A DNA stretch of 64,000 bases. Origin: Prostheceraeus crozeri (Eukaryota; Platyhelminthes; Polycladida; Euryleptidae). Both the position numbers and the translations under genes were made by a program. The stretch lies in NCBI GenBank assembly GCA_907163375.1, contig CAJQUW010002154.1:124001-188000 (forward strand). The letters run 5' to 3'. A model generated the notes under the pieces. It was not told where the DNA came from. It worked only from the letters and a program-made list of their open reading frames with translations, and did no database searches. Positions 1 through 12,500 of this stretch are shown in pieces; positions within the stretch are counted from its first letter, which is position 1; the number at the start of each line of letters is the position of its first letter.

Positions 1-577
1 AGCTGTAGCACCACTGTTCAGGACAAACTTTCATGTGCAAGATCTTCTGAAATAAGGCATGCAATTCTTTCACGGCGGGATCCCCAGTAAATTTCAACAT
101 ATCCCCGGTCAAACCAGAAGGGCCGGGAGCTTTGCCGTTTCTCAGATTCTTTATAGCTTCCCTCATCTCATTCAGAAAAATATCTTTGATGGGTCCTTCA
201 ATTGGAGGAACTTCGCTCAGAAAGATGGCGCTCTCTTCGTTTGATATTCGGTCGAAGTAACTTCTCCATACCTCTCTCACTTCCTTTTCATTTATTTTGA
301 TTGCATCGCTTTCATCTTTGATGAAGTGGGTGCCTTGCATGTCAGTCCTTTCCTTCTTCATCTGCGCAGCAATCTGGAACATCTTGTTTCGTCCTGCATG
401 AGTTGTCAAGCCTTCGCTCCATTTCTCTTCGAAATTGCCACACAGCGCTTGGCCTCACGCTTTTTTATGTAGTACGTGTGAAGATCCGACCTTTCTCCAG
501 ATCTCTGCCAAACTTTGTAAGCATCTTTCCTGATCTCCTTAGTGATGCGCTGTATATCTTCATTCCACTACCAGGTC

Positions 578-612
<35 letters not shown>

Positions 613-1560
613 CTTTGACCTTTCGATATGCCATACACACCTTAACTCCAGCTTTCATTACACTCTCAACAAGTGTTTCCCAGCTGCCATCTCCTACGTG
701 AACCTCTTTGGCGAATTCTTCTTCATATTCTCTTCTTCTATTCTCGTCTTTTAGCTTCCAGAGCTTGATTTTCTTCTTCGCAGTTCTCTTTCTCCTGATA
801 AAGCCTTTAATCCTGATATCAGCCCTGAACATTCTGTGTTAGCTCATGCAAACCTCCCCAGGTACTGCAGTGCAGTCCAGGACTGTCGCGCCAGCTTTCC
901 TTCTCATGATCAATAAGTCAATCTGTGTCTCGGAATCTCCTGCTTTATAGATGACGAGCTTTTCTGTAGTATTCCTGAAGAGAAAATTCAGAATTCTGAG
1001 GCCATGGTTTTTACAGATGTCCAGAACTGCAGCACCTTCGGCGTTACGGTCGCCGTAACCACAGAGACCTAGAACTTCTTCGTAACATGTGATGCACGCT
1101 CCGATATGAGCATTTACGTTGACACCAATAATGAGTCCGTCTGCAGGGGGTATCTTGCCAATTTCGTCTTCAACCTTCTCCCAGAAAGTCTGTTTCTCAA
1201 CGATAGGTCTGCCGACTTGTGGAGCATAAAGAGAGAAAACATGCCACACAGCTTCACCTAGCATGACTCTTATACAGATGAATCTGTCATTGTGCCGCTT
1301 AACCTCTATGATATCATCAGACAACCCACACACCACAATTTGTACTTTTCTTCACTGCTGCCGATTGACATACAGCCTTCATTTCTGTAGCGCACTTCTT
1401 GAATGCAGCATATGCCCACTTTTCTCCTGGATAGCATTTCCACCACTTCTCTGCTTCTGCCACGAAGAGTATCCACGTTAATAGTGCCTACTTTTATGTT
1501 TTGTGGTTTTAAGCCATTTACGTGATGTGTATGCCTGGTCATTCTTCGCACCCTTTGCCC
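1..1560 (-). mobile_element. RTE-like LINE, 5' part (endonuclease and start of reverse transcriptase)
   Basis: Read on the minus strand, the region starts with an apurinic-type endonuclease (EEP) domain: TINVDTLRGRSREVVEML and CIQEVRYRNEG near 1540-1390, then SLYAPQVGR and DGLIIGVNVNAHIG near 1250-1110. A linker rich in basic and acidic residues follows (about 830-600). The frame then enters the reverse transcriptase N-terminal region, NLRNGKAPGPSGLTGDMLK near 150-95, and runs off the left edge. This order and wording match the LINEs often annotated as 'craniofacial development protein 2-like' in animals. The endonuclease is split over two frames overlapping near 1306-1336 and further frame changes follow, so the copy looks dead. 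The true 5' end may extend to about 1740. The RTE clade is inferred, since most of the RT lies outside the window. Confidence 0.8.
581..608. repeat. (CT)14 microsatellite
   Basis: Fourteen perfect CT units lie inside the LINE. On the LINE's coding strand they read as GA and encode an alternating Glu-Arg run at the end of the linker frame. Confidence 0.95.
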
Positions 1561-3409
1561 ACTTAAGGGCTGTCAGGAGCTAAGGGCCGTTTCATTTTGA
1601 AGTCTCATAGTACATAATTGTATCAAGTTTTATGGCGGATGCCTTTCCTGACGCAACCTCTTTTGGCGAGTAAGGTAACTCGACTACTTATCCATAGCTG
1701 GACCCCTTCAAAAAAACGTCTCCAGCGCTCATCCGACCACTGAATATGGCATCAACTCCGACACTTGTTCTGCATTTCCCCCATGGTCATGTTGTAATCT
1801 GGCATTTCTTTTCCATCGCGTCTTGAAACCATTCACGAAGATCTTATGTCTCTACAGCATTCATTTTCAAAATTTTGTGAGACAAATTTCTTGCCCAAGA
1901 CAACAGTTTCCAAATTCGAAACTGCATTTTCCAGCCGGTTGGACGCTCGGAAAATTTCGAGATGCAAACCGTGACTATTCGCGTTGTTTGTATGAAGAAG
2001 CAGACTATCAATAGTGATTTCAGACTGCTTCACATCTGCCCTCCGACAGTGAGAGGCAAAACAGTGTGCATTTGCGAGTCTACTTTATTTTATGATGTGC
2101 TTCCTCTTATTTAGTTACGTTCCCATAGCTGTGCTTCTTGCTAAGTCGCCGCTTCTTAAGTTATAATCCAGTTAGACTAATGATTTGATTTTGATTCTGC
2201 ATGCTTCAATTGTTGTTTTCATAGAAATATTTCCAATATTTTCAGTCACATCCACAGATATTTTCAAAAAGAGTGATATTTTGAAATGACCATGTATTCA
2301 TAATTCGATCTTAATAGTTGAAACTTAGTTGAGTAACAACACCATTTGTATGTAATAAGTAATGATTCTACAACTATCTTGTTGTGCTGAATATGTACGT
2401 GCTGTGTGTAATGAACATGTGTGCTACTTCATTTCCCTAAAACAATGTAAGTTGTTTGACGTTAGAATTCTTCCCACCTAAATAATGCTTGCAGATTGCA
2501 TATATTATCACGAGAGATAATATTACGTCAGACTGGGGAGTCTTTCTCGTGCCAGCTATGTATCGTATCACTTAAATTGAAGCAGAATGACATACTGCAT
2601 CATGATTGGTGCATCGTCTGCTCAGTAACCGACATTACTTCTCGACAGATTAGTTCATTCAGAGACGTAAATATCCAATATTCAATAACACCAATAATAT
2701 GCAGCATAATCCGCACACTCAAGATACCACAATACATTTCCGCTGTATCAACCGCAATTTTGTACATGCAACTAAAACATGAGATCTGAAAGTGGACGGC
2801 TTAAGTCATCCACTGTATTCCAATGTTAAGGCATCCAATTATTTATCCAATGTACTTTACATCGGCATTACAATGTATCCAATACAATTTTGTAGTCATA
2901 GTATTTGATCAACATCACGTTAAACCCACGACATGGAATGATGAGCACACAATAGATTTTGATGAAAGAAAGTGGAAAGTTTACATCAGTTAACTTCAAA
3001 GATAAGTTATAGTGCGTGAAAGCAATTGATGCGAACAGAACGAAACTGATTTGAATGTGTGCCTCCCCGACTTCTGCATCCCAATCTTTTCATTCCACTT
3101 TTTTTAAACATTGATTGTCAGTTGTTCAAAATGTGCAATTATTGATATTTAGTAAAACTTTGTAGAAAAATGAAAACCTTTCGATTTACAGATATTTAAA
3201 TATTGCCCAAATGGCAGCAGCATAAGCGAATTTCTTTCAAAGATACAAGTAAATCTGATTAGTTGATAATGATCTCATGATTATGTAGTATTGTCATTTT
3301 TTATCATTCCTTTGACTGCACATATTGCAAGTGAAGATTTCAAAGCAGGTTGAATGAAAAAACATCAAAAGCCTTCATGTCAGTAAATGCAGAATGATGT
3401 TCTACTTAC
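1561..3409. other. Intronic or non-coding stretch, nothing recognised
   Basis: Roughly 1561-1740 may be the LINE's 5' untranslated region. The rest is AT-rich with only short chance frames. I found no exon continuing the NWD-like gene, so its next exon probably lies beyond the left edge, unless a small one escaped me. Confidence 0.5.
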
Positions 3410-3540
3410 GCCTTGTTCTGTCCATGGGATAGAAAAGTCGCGAAATCGAACACCGGTGGATTTAATCAAACTCTTCAAATTATCGAGTGAATTTTGACAA
3501 TCTTCTACTTGTGTTTCAACATCGTCTCGCAATACAATAT
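3410..3540 (-). CDS. NWD-like gene, exon 5
   Basis: The acceptor reads GCTACCTTGCAG and the donor GTAAGT at 3409. Two bases complete Asp332, then 43 codons follow, ending in phase 0 (...IPWTEQG). It is helical and charged (RDDVETQVEDCQNSLDNLKS). It is the last exon I can place, and the NACHT P-loop should follow outside the window. Confidence 0.78.
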
Positions 3541-6500
3541 CTGCAAGGTAGCAAGGTTTGAAGAAAGTTTAATGACAGAAGTTTAAATTAACGTTTCATG
3601 GATATTCGTATTAACAGACACACAAATCTGCTTCATTATCTCTATGGGAAAAAGTTAAGCGTAGTTAAAGTATTCATTAATCTGTCATTAGGAATGGCCC
3701 GTGCATGTAAATTTTGCCATGCGCGGACACGTGCCGAGCTCAGGTAGTCGAACTGATATCCTACCGGACAAGATCCGGATACTCGAATGGATAGACCACG
3801 ACGCGATTTGGAAATTATGGATAGATTTGTTAAGGATCATGATCACAATACAATCATAATCATATACATGATCAATAATATAAATGAAAAGGATATCAAT
3901 AAATCCTCCAACACTCCTGTTAATCAGATCTCTGGTCAAGACATCTTTCGTGCATCCTTGATCGGCCGATAGATGACGAGGCATGAGTCATGCAACCCAT
4001 AAATCAGTGGCAATGGCATGAAGTGCCATCAAAATATCGAATTCGATAGATTTCTTGATCTTTGCATCTAATTAATGAGAAATATAATTGCCGCAAGTAG
4101 TTTTACTGATTTGTCTTCAGTTTGTCAGAAAAATATGCAATCGAGTCGGTGTGCGACACGATCAGATACACCGCGGTCGAAGGGATCCCAACTTGAGCCT
4201 TACATCGATGATTGGCTGTAATTACCAGAAAAATACGTGGAATGCTTTTCAATTTCTGCATTAATGCCATCATCGAAGTTAAATTTTCCAGTATAAGAAT
4301 TTTCCTTGATATGTCAACAGACGGAAAATGTCTTGATGGATTAGAACCACCGACCTCTGGAATTCTTTATTCTACCACATGAGCTATCGTCGAGCGACAG
4401 ATGGCTTCATCCTCCAAGACAACATAGCATTGATTGTCAAGTCAAACTGCTAATGCCTAGATATCAGTAATTCAAAGCCAGCATACCTTTATTGCAACAT
4501 CCATATCTGATATCCAAAACTGATAAATGAAGGTCGGAACAAGCCTTACCTGTGTACTTCACGGCGTTCTCGTTGACCAAATTTTGACTCAGTCCCACAA
4601 GTTTACGTGTGTAAACTAAAGAACGTGCAGCTAATATTGCTTTCATCTCCAGCTCATGTTTGGATGGGCCTACTGGTTTCGCTTCCTCGCCTTCTCCTTC
4701 GGGACCTCCGTTCTCCAAATGAGGGTTGTCCATGTCCATCAGAGCCAGTGCGTAACGAATCTCTGTCTCGGTGACTCCGCGATGAAACACTTGGCGTCTA
4801 GCTGGATTTAACAGACCCTTCTCCACCAGCTTGTGTGTGCTGCGACGAATAGTGTTCCTGATGGCCTCCTCCACCTGTAACACAGAAATTGCTGAATGAG
4901 TGAACTCGCTTGATGATTCCTTAGCTTTTACACAGCTCACAGAAGTCAACGGTTAGACATCATTGCGACTGGTGGTACAAGCATGGCATGCTTTAAAACC
5001 TGTTTTCTTATTTTTTTCATCAATTCTCAAATAATGACAATAAATAAAAAATATTGGCTTTAGTAGCATTCCCGGTTTTCATAAATCTCTTTTTGGTGCT
5101 CAGGTGGATTTAGTAGTCACTAATCGAACGAACCAAATGAAGGAAGTATCGAAGAGGATAGGTATAGCGTGGCACGCTTTCAACAAATATCGAGACATTT
5201 TCACCAACAGTCGCCTATCTCCTTACAGCGGAAGGTACTCGAGTCATGAATAATACCAGCATTAATCTACGGCGCCGAAACTTGGACAATGACAAAGAAG
5301 ACGGAACAGAAGATCAGAGCTACACAAATGAAGATGGAGATAATTATTTTGAAGAAAACATTCATAGACAGGAAGACGAACGAATGGGTGCGAAGAGTGA
5401 CAAAGGCCAGGGACGCACTACAAATGGTGAAAGCAAGAAAGTGGCAGTGGGCAGGACATATTGCCCGAATGGAAGACAATAAATGGACCCGAAGATGAGC
5501 AACATGGAGACCAAGGGAAGGAAAGCGAAGAAGAGGAAGACCGCCAAGAAAGTGGCATGAAGAAATTGTGCTGCTCTGCAACACAATTAACTGGCCGCAA
5601 TTGGCCGGAGACGGAATGTGGTGGAAGTGTCATACTGAGGCCTTCGCCCTGCAGAGGGCAGATATAGGCCCCTACATTTAGGCTGATGATGATGATGATG
5701 ATGAATCGTACGAGTACAATAATGCTTATTAGTAGGGTAACTCAGATATTACTTAAAGAATACAAATTTATGACTTAATTGACTTGAAATTTATTACCTT
5801 ATAATACGAAATGAAAATACACGCATCATGCTCCATCCCCAGACTTTATATCTAAGTTTCCATCTCACAGCTGTACTCATCATTTTGTAGAATGAAATAA
5901 AGCAACAATGTATGTTTAAAAATTGTCACTTAAAAATAGAACATTTCCTCAACATTTCTTCAATTTAGAATGTGATATTCTACAGAAACAGGTGTGGTTC
6001 ACCTTGCCACATTTTCGCACTTATACATCTATATAATGCACATAATACATAAAATTCAAGACATTTGAGGATTATTGAATAGCATAAATGATGTTCGAAA
6101 GATTGTTATTTTTCAATAACATTTCAGGTTTGATGCTCGGCAATTTGCGTCGATCGTTCATTATGAAAGAAAAATTATTTGCAAGAAGAGGACGATGTTT
6201 CCTACAAAATACCTTCAATTCAGAAAACATCACTTATAATACTTGTATTAAATGTTATAACTTTGCCATGCTTTATGATACTTTATGGGTTGCCCTACTC
6301 ATCACCAAATATATTTGATAAATACGCATTAGCGTAAGACACAATTACCGTAGGTTATATTTTATAGCATCAATTTTTCTGTCTGCCATGGCTTAAAACT
6401 GATTTTAAAACCGTGCTTATAGCTTCTGTAGAAATATATAGAGCACATAGCTGCCAAACAACTTGATGCTTCTTTCAAAAACGAAAGCAGATTAAAACAA

Positions 6501-9500
6501 GTTCATAAATGATCTTACTGTCTATCTATGGTTTGCTAGAGAGGCAAATACGAAGGTCTAGAATGCTTACAAAAATGAGTAGCTGTCAGCAAATATAAGT
6601 AGCATGATACGTCAACATAAAGATGCAATTATAAAACTTGCGGGTAACAGATTATCGACATTACATGTGCTTTGTTTCAGACATCAAAACAGCTTTAGAG
6701 GTCGCCGACACATTTAATGATTTGTTCAAAAGAATAGAAATGAAGGAAAGCAAAATACAAACGAAACAAAAAAGCATTCTTTAAACCCTAATTGGTACTG
6801 GGCCATTAACGCCTCTAGCTGTTACACATTTACATTTGATATTGATAGAAATCTAGTCAGATAAGTGACACTTTTTATGAAATTTTCTATTTCGATGTCA
6901 CACGGTGCTTCATGGTGTCTGCAAATGTTTCTAACAATTGAATGTTTGAATTTGAAATTCATGCATAAAACAACTTGAATCTCTATGTATCTGATATTAT
7001 GGTCTGACTTATCAACACTGATCTGTGAAATGTCAGGAAAATTGGTCATTTAAACAAAAATAACTTTCGAAGTTTTCAAACTTCACCGACTGAATCAAAA
7101 GATCACCGAATTCAGCTCTCTGATTTCTAGAAATATTTTAAGAATAACAGAACCCCCTGACCTTTTGAAAATGCGCCAGAAGACCCAGAGAGTGCCAAAC
7201 ATTCGACAAATTTGGCTATCTTAATTGCAATCTTTTCTATTTTCGGCAAAAGGAAAAGTGAACGTAACCGCAATCAAAAAATTAAAATCATCTCTCTATA
7301 ATAACTTACCTCCCACCATTTATTTCCCGCTTCCCTGCGTTTGTTTTCGTCCGAATAGTCTCCATAATTAGGAAATTTCCAACGAATTGGTTGCAGTAGC
7401 CGAACAGAAGGGACACTGTTCATGTCTTCCCAATACCATTCATCAAGCACTGCTGCAGTTTTCGCAGCGTATCGAAGAGCGAATTGCTTGAATAAATCGT
7501 ATTCGGAGCCTTCTAAACTTGCAGGAATCGGTTGATAGCCGTAACGGTCTCCGAGAAGGGCCTAAGAAAAATAGAATTGATAAAACGGTGAAACTTGAAT
7601 TTGGTCTTTCAGAATTAATTAAATTAACCAGTATCATTTCAGAAATTCGACGAATACACCAGGCGGGTGTATGTAGCATAACATCCTGATGCGAAGAATT
7701 GATTCCTCAGAGCTTTCTACGGCTTGGATCTCTGTAGTTTGCATCAGAATTTCGCATTGGTTGTATAATCTCAGAGCAGTTTTTAATAAATCTTATTAAA
7801 GCAGCTCTTTAATACCTCCTTCGTGTAAATTAGCAAATTGTTTGGTATCTGGTAATCGCTTATGTTTAAGAACGAAATTGGTGAATGGAATTAATTGCAT
7901 GTTATGTCACAAAAGCTATATTTGTTGGCACGACCGTATCTCTACACATCAGAGTTAGAGAGCATGATTCAAGCATTTACAAAAATAGTGAAATTTGTGC
8001 TCCATCCAAAACATTTCTTTTCAGTACGATATAAATTGATACATTAAAAATTTTAGAGAGGCCTTACGCAAAAGATCCATGCAAACTTCATAATAAAGCG
8101 CCTCAAAAGAAATTGCAACCGTGGTTTTGTTGTTTGGCAGGACTATGTTGGCCTTGTGTATAGCCACATGGTGTTTTGCTGGCATGTCATCTGCGATATT
8201 TCCGTAGGTAACTTTAAAAAGCTCGAACTTTTAGATCGTGTTGTTCAAAAATAGGCTAATATGATGAACATTCCAAGCTTACAAAGCAGACTTGATAAAA
8301 CCTGCATCAAAATTGTCAAGAATATTTCTTGCATGAAAGATGAACATTCTCAGTCTCAGTTTTTTGATATCAGGAGGAGTGAGCGTGGCATGAGGCGTTC
8401 AAGAATTTGCGGCCTTTAAACAGGCGTCTTGCTGTGTACCACGAAAGTTTTGTTAAGTTTTCTGTCCACTCCTGATGTTGCTTTGATGCCATTTTATGTC
8501 ATTACCGCCCTTTGTAATTGACAATACAGAATTATTATTATTATTATTATTAAATACGGAGAGTGCACACTGCAAACATCTGAACTTTTTCAATTTTGCA
8601 TTTATAATCTGCATACGATCTTTTTTACTTGATCAAGCCGTCATACCGGCGAATATTTGCATGATATTAAATCTTGTTTAGTAAGCCCTGATTTATTCTT
8701 TTAAATTTTCACCTTTTGTCTAAAATTGCTTCATTTTCAACAAATGACATACGGCTTGACTTACAAGTCAGGACAACCGGTGAAACAGCAGCACAACATA
8801 GCAAAAAACAATGAAATTAGACAAATTTGATTTAACGTGTCACTAAATTAGACATTTAACCAATATTTGACTGACGTATGTTCGATAGATTTCAATTGAA
8901 AAGGCTTTGCGTCAATATTGCAAAGTATCTAGCGGCTAAAATTGTACTCACATGATTAACCAGATCAAATCTTTAATAATGGTGACCTCGCAAGAAGCTT
9001 ACAGCGCATTGTGATTGAAATCTTGAAGTTGTGTTGAAAAAGCTATTAGTCTTTTCGAAACAACGAGTAGCTTCGGCAAAAGACGGGTTAAGCATGGTAG
9101 CCACCGACATGTGCACGCATGTTGCTACCTCTGTAGACATGTACCAAATCAGCTTGGCGATAGATGAACAAAATATTGCTAATCTTGACACAATAAGTCG
9201 GACATAACAAACTCTCATTATCATTTGCTCACTGAATCATTCACTCAGAATTTTTCGTCGTTGAGAGCAGTTTTTCAACTACTTTGCGCAAAAATATCAA
9301 AACTTTGGAAACCATGGGTTTGTATGGCTTCCACTAGTGTTACACGCATATCAGTTTCAAGGTTAAAACACATGCAAATGTGTGAAAATATTATGTACTG
9401 CACAATAAAATCCTTTGTTAAAATCCAATGTTAATCTCAAGAATCATATGAATTTCAGTGGATCGTAAGTTAAATATTTTGAGTTTCAGACAATCACCAC

Positions 9501-12500
9501 GCATTCACGTTGAAGATTATTTCATGCCCTACTTTATCAAACTTGCGACTCTACAAAGCTGAAGTTTAATTACCGCGAAAATCCAGAGATTTTGCTCAAT
9601 CTTACAAGCCGATCATAAATCATTGTAAATTCCACTTCATTTTAGCGTTATCATTTAATTCACTTTAATGAAGCATCAAAGCTCAGAGAGAAAAACGTCC
9701 GCATGTCTTGATAAACACCGACATTCCATCATTTGAAATTGCAGCAATTGTCGGAAATCAACCTTTTGGTCAAGATAATTTTAAATGATAGATCATAAGA
9801 TAACTTCATTAGTTTCTAGAATCATGCCAATTTAGCTTGCGGACATTCGTCTTCAAAATAGGAAAACACGTGCCTCTAAAAAACTCGCACAAAATGCATG
9901 CTATAAACACGCATTTTGTGTCTTTTTAGAGACGAGTTTTCTTATTTGATTTCATTCGTAGGTAGAGAAACAATATCCATCGACTCAATGTGCAAGTGAC
10001 GGAGCGACCGGTGTCTTTCAAATACACGATCATCCTCAATCGCTGACTGATGATCTGATTCGAAGCATATTCAAATCATTGAAACCTTCACTTTCCTGGA
10101 AGACATCGTTCTGCTGCTCATTTTTGTGAGCCGTGAAACTGTCACCTTTCCAACCTAATGCATTGTTTGAGGCGTGTCTTCATCATTAGGGAAGCTTTGA
10201 AGAATGCGTTTCAATTCTTGTCTCAACCTCGCATAATGACAGAATCAATAATGGAATTTGAACTCTTCAGAATCATTACAGTTAATACATCGAATACCAC
10301 TCGATATATGACATCTTCCTGAATAATTGAAGTATTACTTTAATTGAAAAAGCATGTCTAAAACGCAAGAAGATGCATGCATTTAGATACACGGACAAGG
10401 ACAGACGAGTAGTTTACATTTTTAACCACGGACTCTAATTCATAAAGTGCTTAATAGGAAATTTTTTCCCAATATAAAATGCCATCAGTTACGTGCATCC
10501 CTGCAGAACGGCTGATTTATTAAAAGCTCGGTGCACTACCTGTATCTGACCTGATATGATGCGTTGAGATATTGCGATGCCGATATCGAGTGGCATATAC
10601 TTCATAACAAAAAAGCCGGAGTAAAGATATGGAATGCAATCATAGAAAGAAAATACATTCGACAAAGAGATATTCTACATACAGGTGATGAACAAATTAC
10701 ACTTTCATGCGAACGAAATACGTTTGTGTGATTTCTTCATTGACATAGAGAATAAGGAATGTGTGAAGTCAAACTATTCTCGTCATCCTGTAGAAACAAC
10801 CATCTAGTTAATCTGCTTCGGTGTCCGCAATGTTTCTTTAGACTTTTCTACATCCTGGTGCAGCAGGGTCAATATATCGCTTAGTTTAAGATCTCAAACT
10901 TAAAATATTTTCGGGAATAAAAATCCCAGGAAATCCCGGGGAATGGATATAAATTCCGGATTCCCCAAAAACCCCGCATTTCTGTTAAACCCTAGGTGTT
11001 ATGCTCATGTTTGAAAATGTCCAAATTCATCCTCCATTATACCTTTAAGCTGTGCTTCCCTAGTTACGGAAAGGCCTTCCTACTTGTTCAATCGAAGTGT
11101 ACGGCCAGGCTGCGCCATGTGGCACATGTTAGAGATTTGGAGCCGAAGCCATGTTTTGTGCAGACACATGGTTTCTCTCTCTGATGACTTCTTACATAAC
11201 TGTAGCAACTTCAGTTTCGTGTTGATCTTCATTTCTAATTTTGATTAGCATCTCTTCATTATTTTGTGTTGCATTTTGATCTTTAGTTAATAGAGAATAA
11301 AAAAATAAAGTGCTAATTCTAATTATTTATTTTCTCCTGAAATTTTACTATATGCATGTGCGTATTTGTATCTTGCTCCATATTCGGGTATAAATCTAAA
11401 AGTTTCAGGTATTAATTGCATTTATTCGCACGAAACTTTTAAAAATGTAATTTCTTCTAATTTTTCCACTAGGGCATTTGCTTAACTTTGTGTTCTTCAG
11501 CTCCCGGATCTTCGTATTTTTATGGTAGTCGTGTTTTTATATAATTAATATTGTTGGCATCAAGTGCATATAATCATGCTAATTATTATCAAAGGAATGA
11601 CCCAAACTAGCTTAAGACGACTGAAAAGACTGAAGGGTTGCACAACAAGCTGCTTTGCGTTTATTTATCCTGGGTTCCCCGTACGGTTGATAATCAAAAA
11701 AGACTGCGGAGCGCTTTAATAGCAGATACAAATAACACAGAGTAGCATGTTCTGAAGTCTATCAACTTGTTCAACCATTTGAAATGTTATGCGATACTTT
11801 GAACCACACCAAGTCGCACTCGTGAGTCCTTGTATTGTCTACGGCTGCCAACGAACTTATGTTGCTCTCGTCTGTACCAGTTTTTATCACATGATTAGAC
11901 GAACTGGCACTGCAATCTTTAGTGACTGAAACTATAATTCAGGAACAAACCACGTCAGGTCCTGTCGAAAGTTTTTGCTCAGATAGCAACCCTGTATCAC
12001 AACTTCTGCCCAACAATATTAACAACTAAGTTATTCGATGAGTCATCGACAGTGGTGGAACCGGTCGACATTTTTCAAGCATTTCAATGCTTTTTCGATT
12101 ATATTGAGGCATGAAGTACGTCAACGTTGCAGAATGTAATTCCAAGCTATTATTTGATCAGCAGTGGGATGACAGCAGTTCTTTCAAAAGAATCTGAAAC
12201 TATTAAACGATTAACTCGCAATATGCAGGAAGGTCTCGATAGAAAATTCTGAACCTCCACCACACAATGCACCAGGCGTCAACGGTTCTAGACCCGACGT
12301 TCAGACATCTACATTTCATTAATGATGAAGTGTTTAGAATAAAAGTCTATAAAGACGTTGGTAAATCCATTTCTTTAACTCTGATAGAATATATAAAATA
12401 CCAGCTGAATGATGACATCTCCCAACCAACATCTTCCAAACTTCATGATCCATTCTCTTCATCGCGTAACAGACCCACAGTACAAACAACTACTGAGATC

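Larger units (their letters stand above)
7562..12049. other. Intron 2, mostly unrecognised sequence
   Basis: AT-rich intron holding an ATT microsatellite (8531-8552) and a long hairpin (9854-9949). A short patch of CCCGG/CCCAGG-type motifs lies near 10915-10980. No conserved frame was recognised. Confidence 0.5.

Noticed and set aside
4330-4395. Functional tRNA gene
   Set aside because: Acceptor arms do not pair and the anticodon arm is poor; only the promoter boxes and T-arm are tRNA-like.
5267-5633. Overlapping minus-strand frames of 71-105 codons
   Set aside because: They are shadows of the LINE tail encoded on the plus strand.
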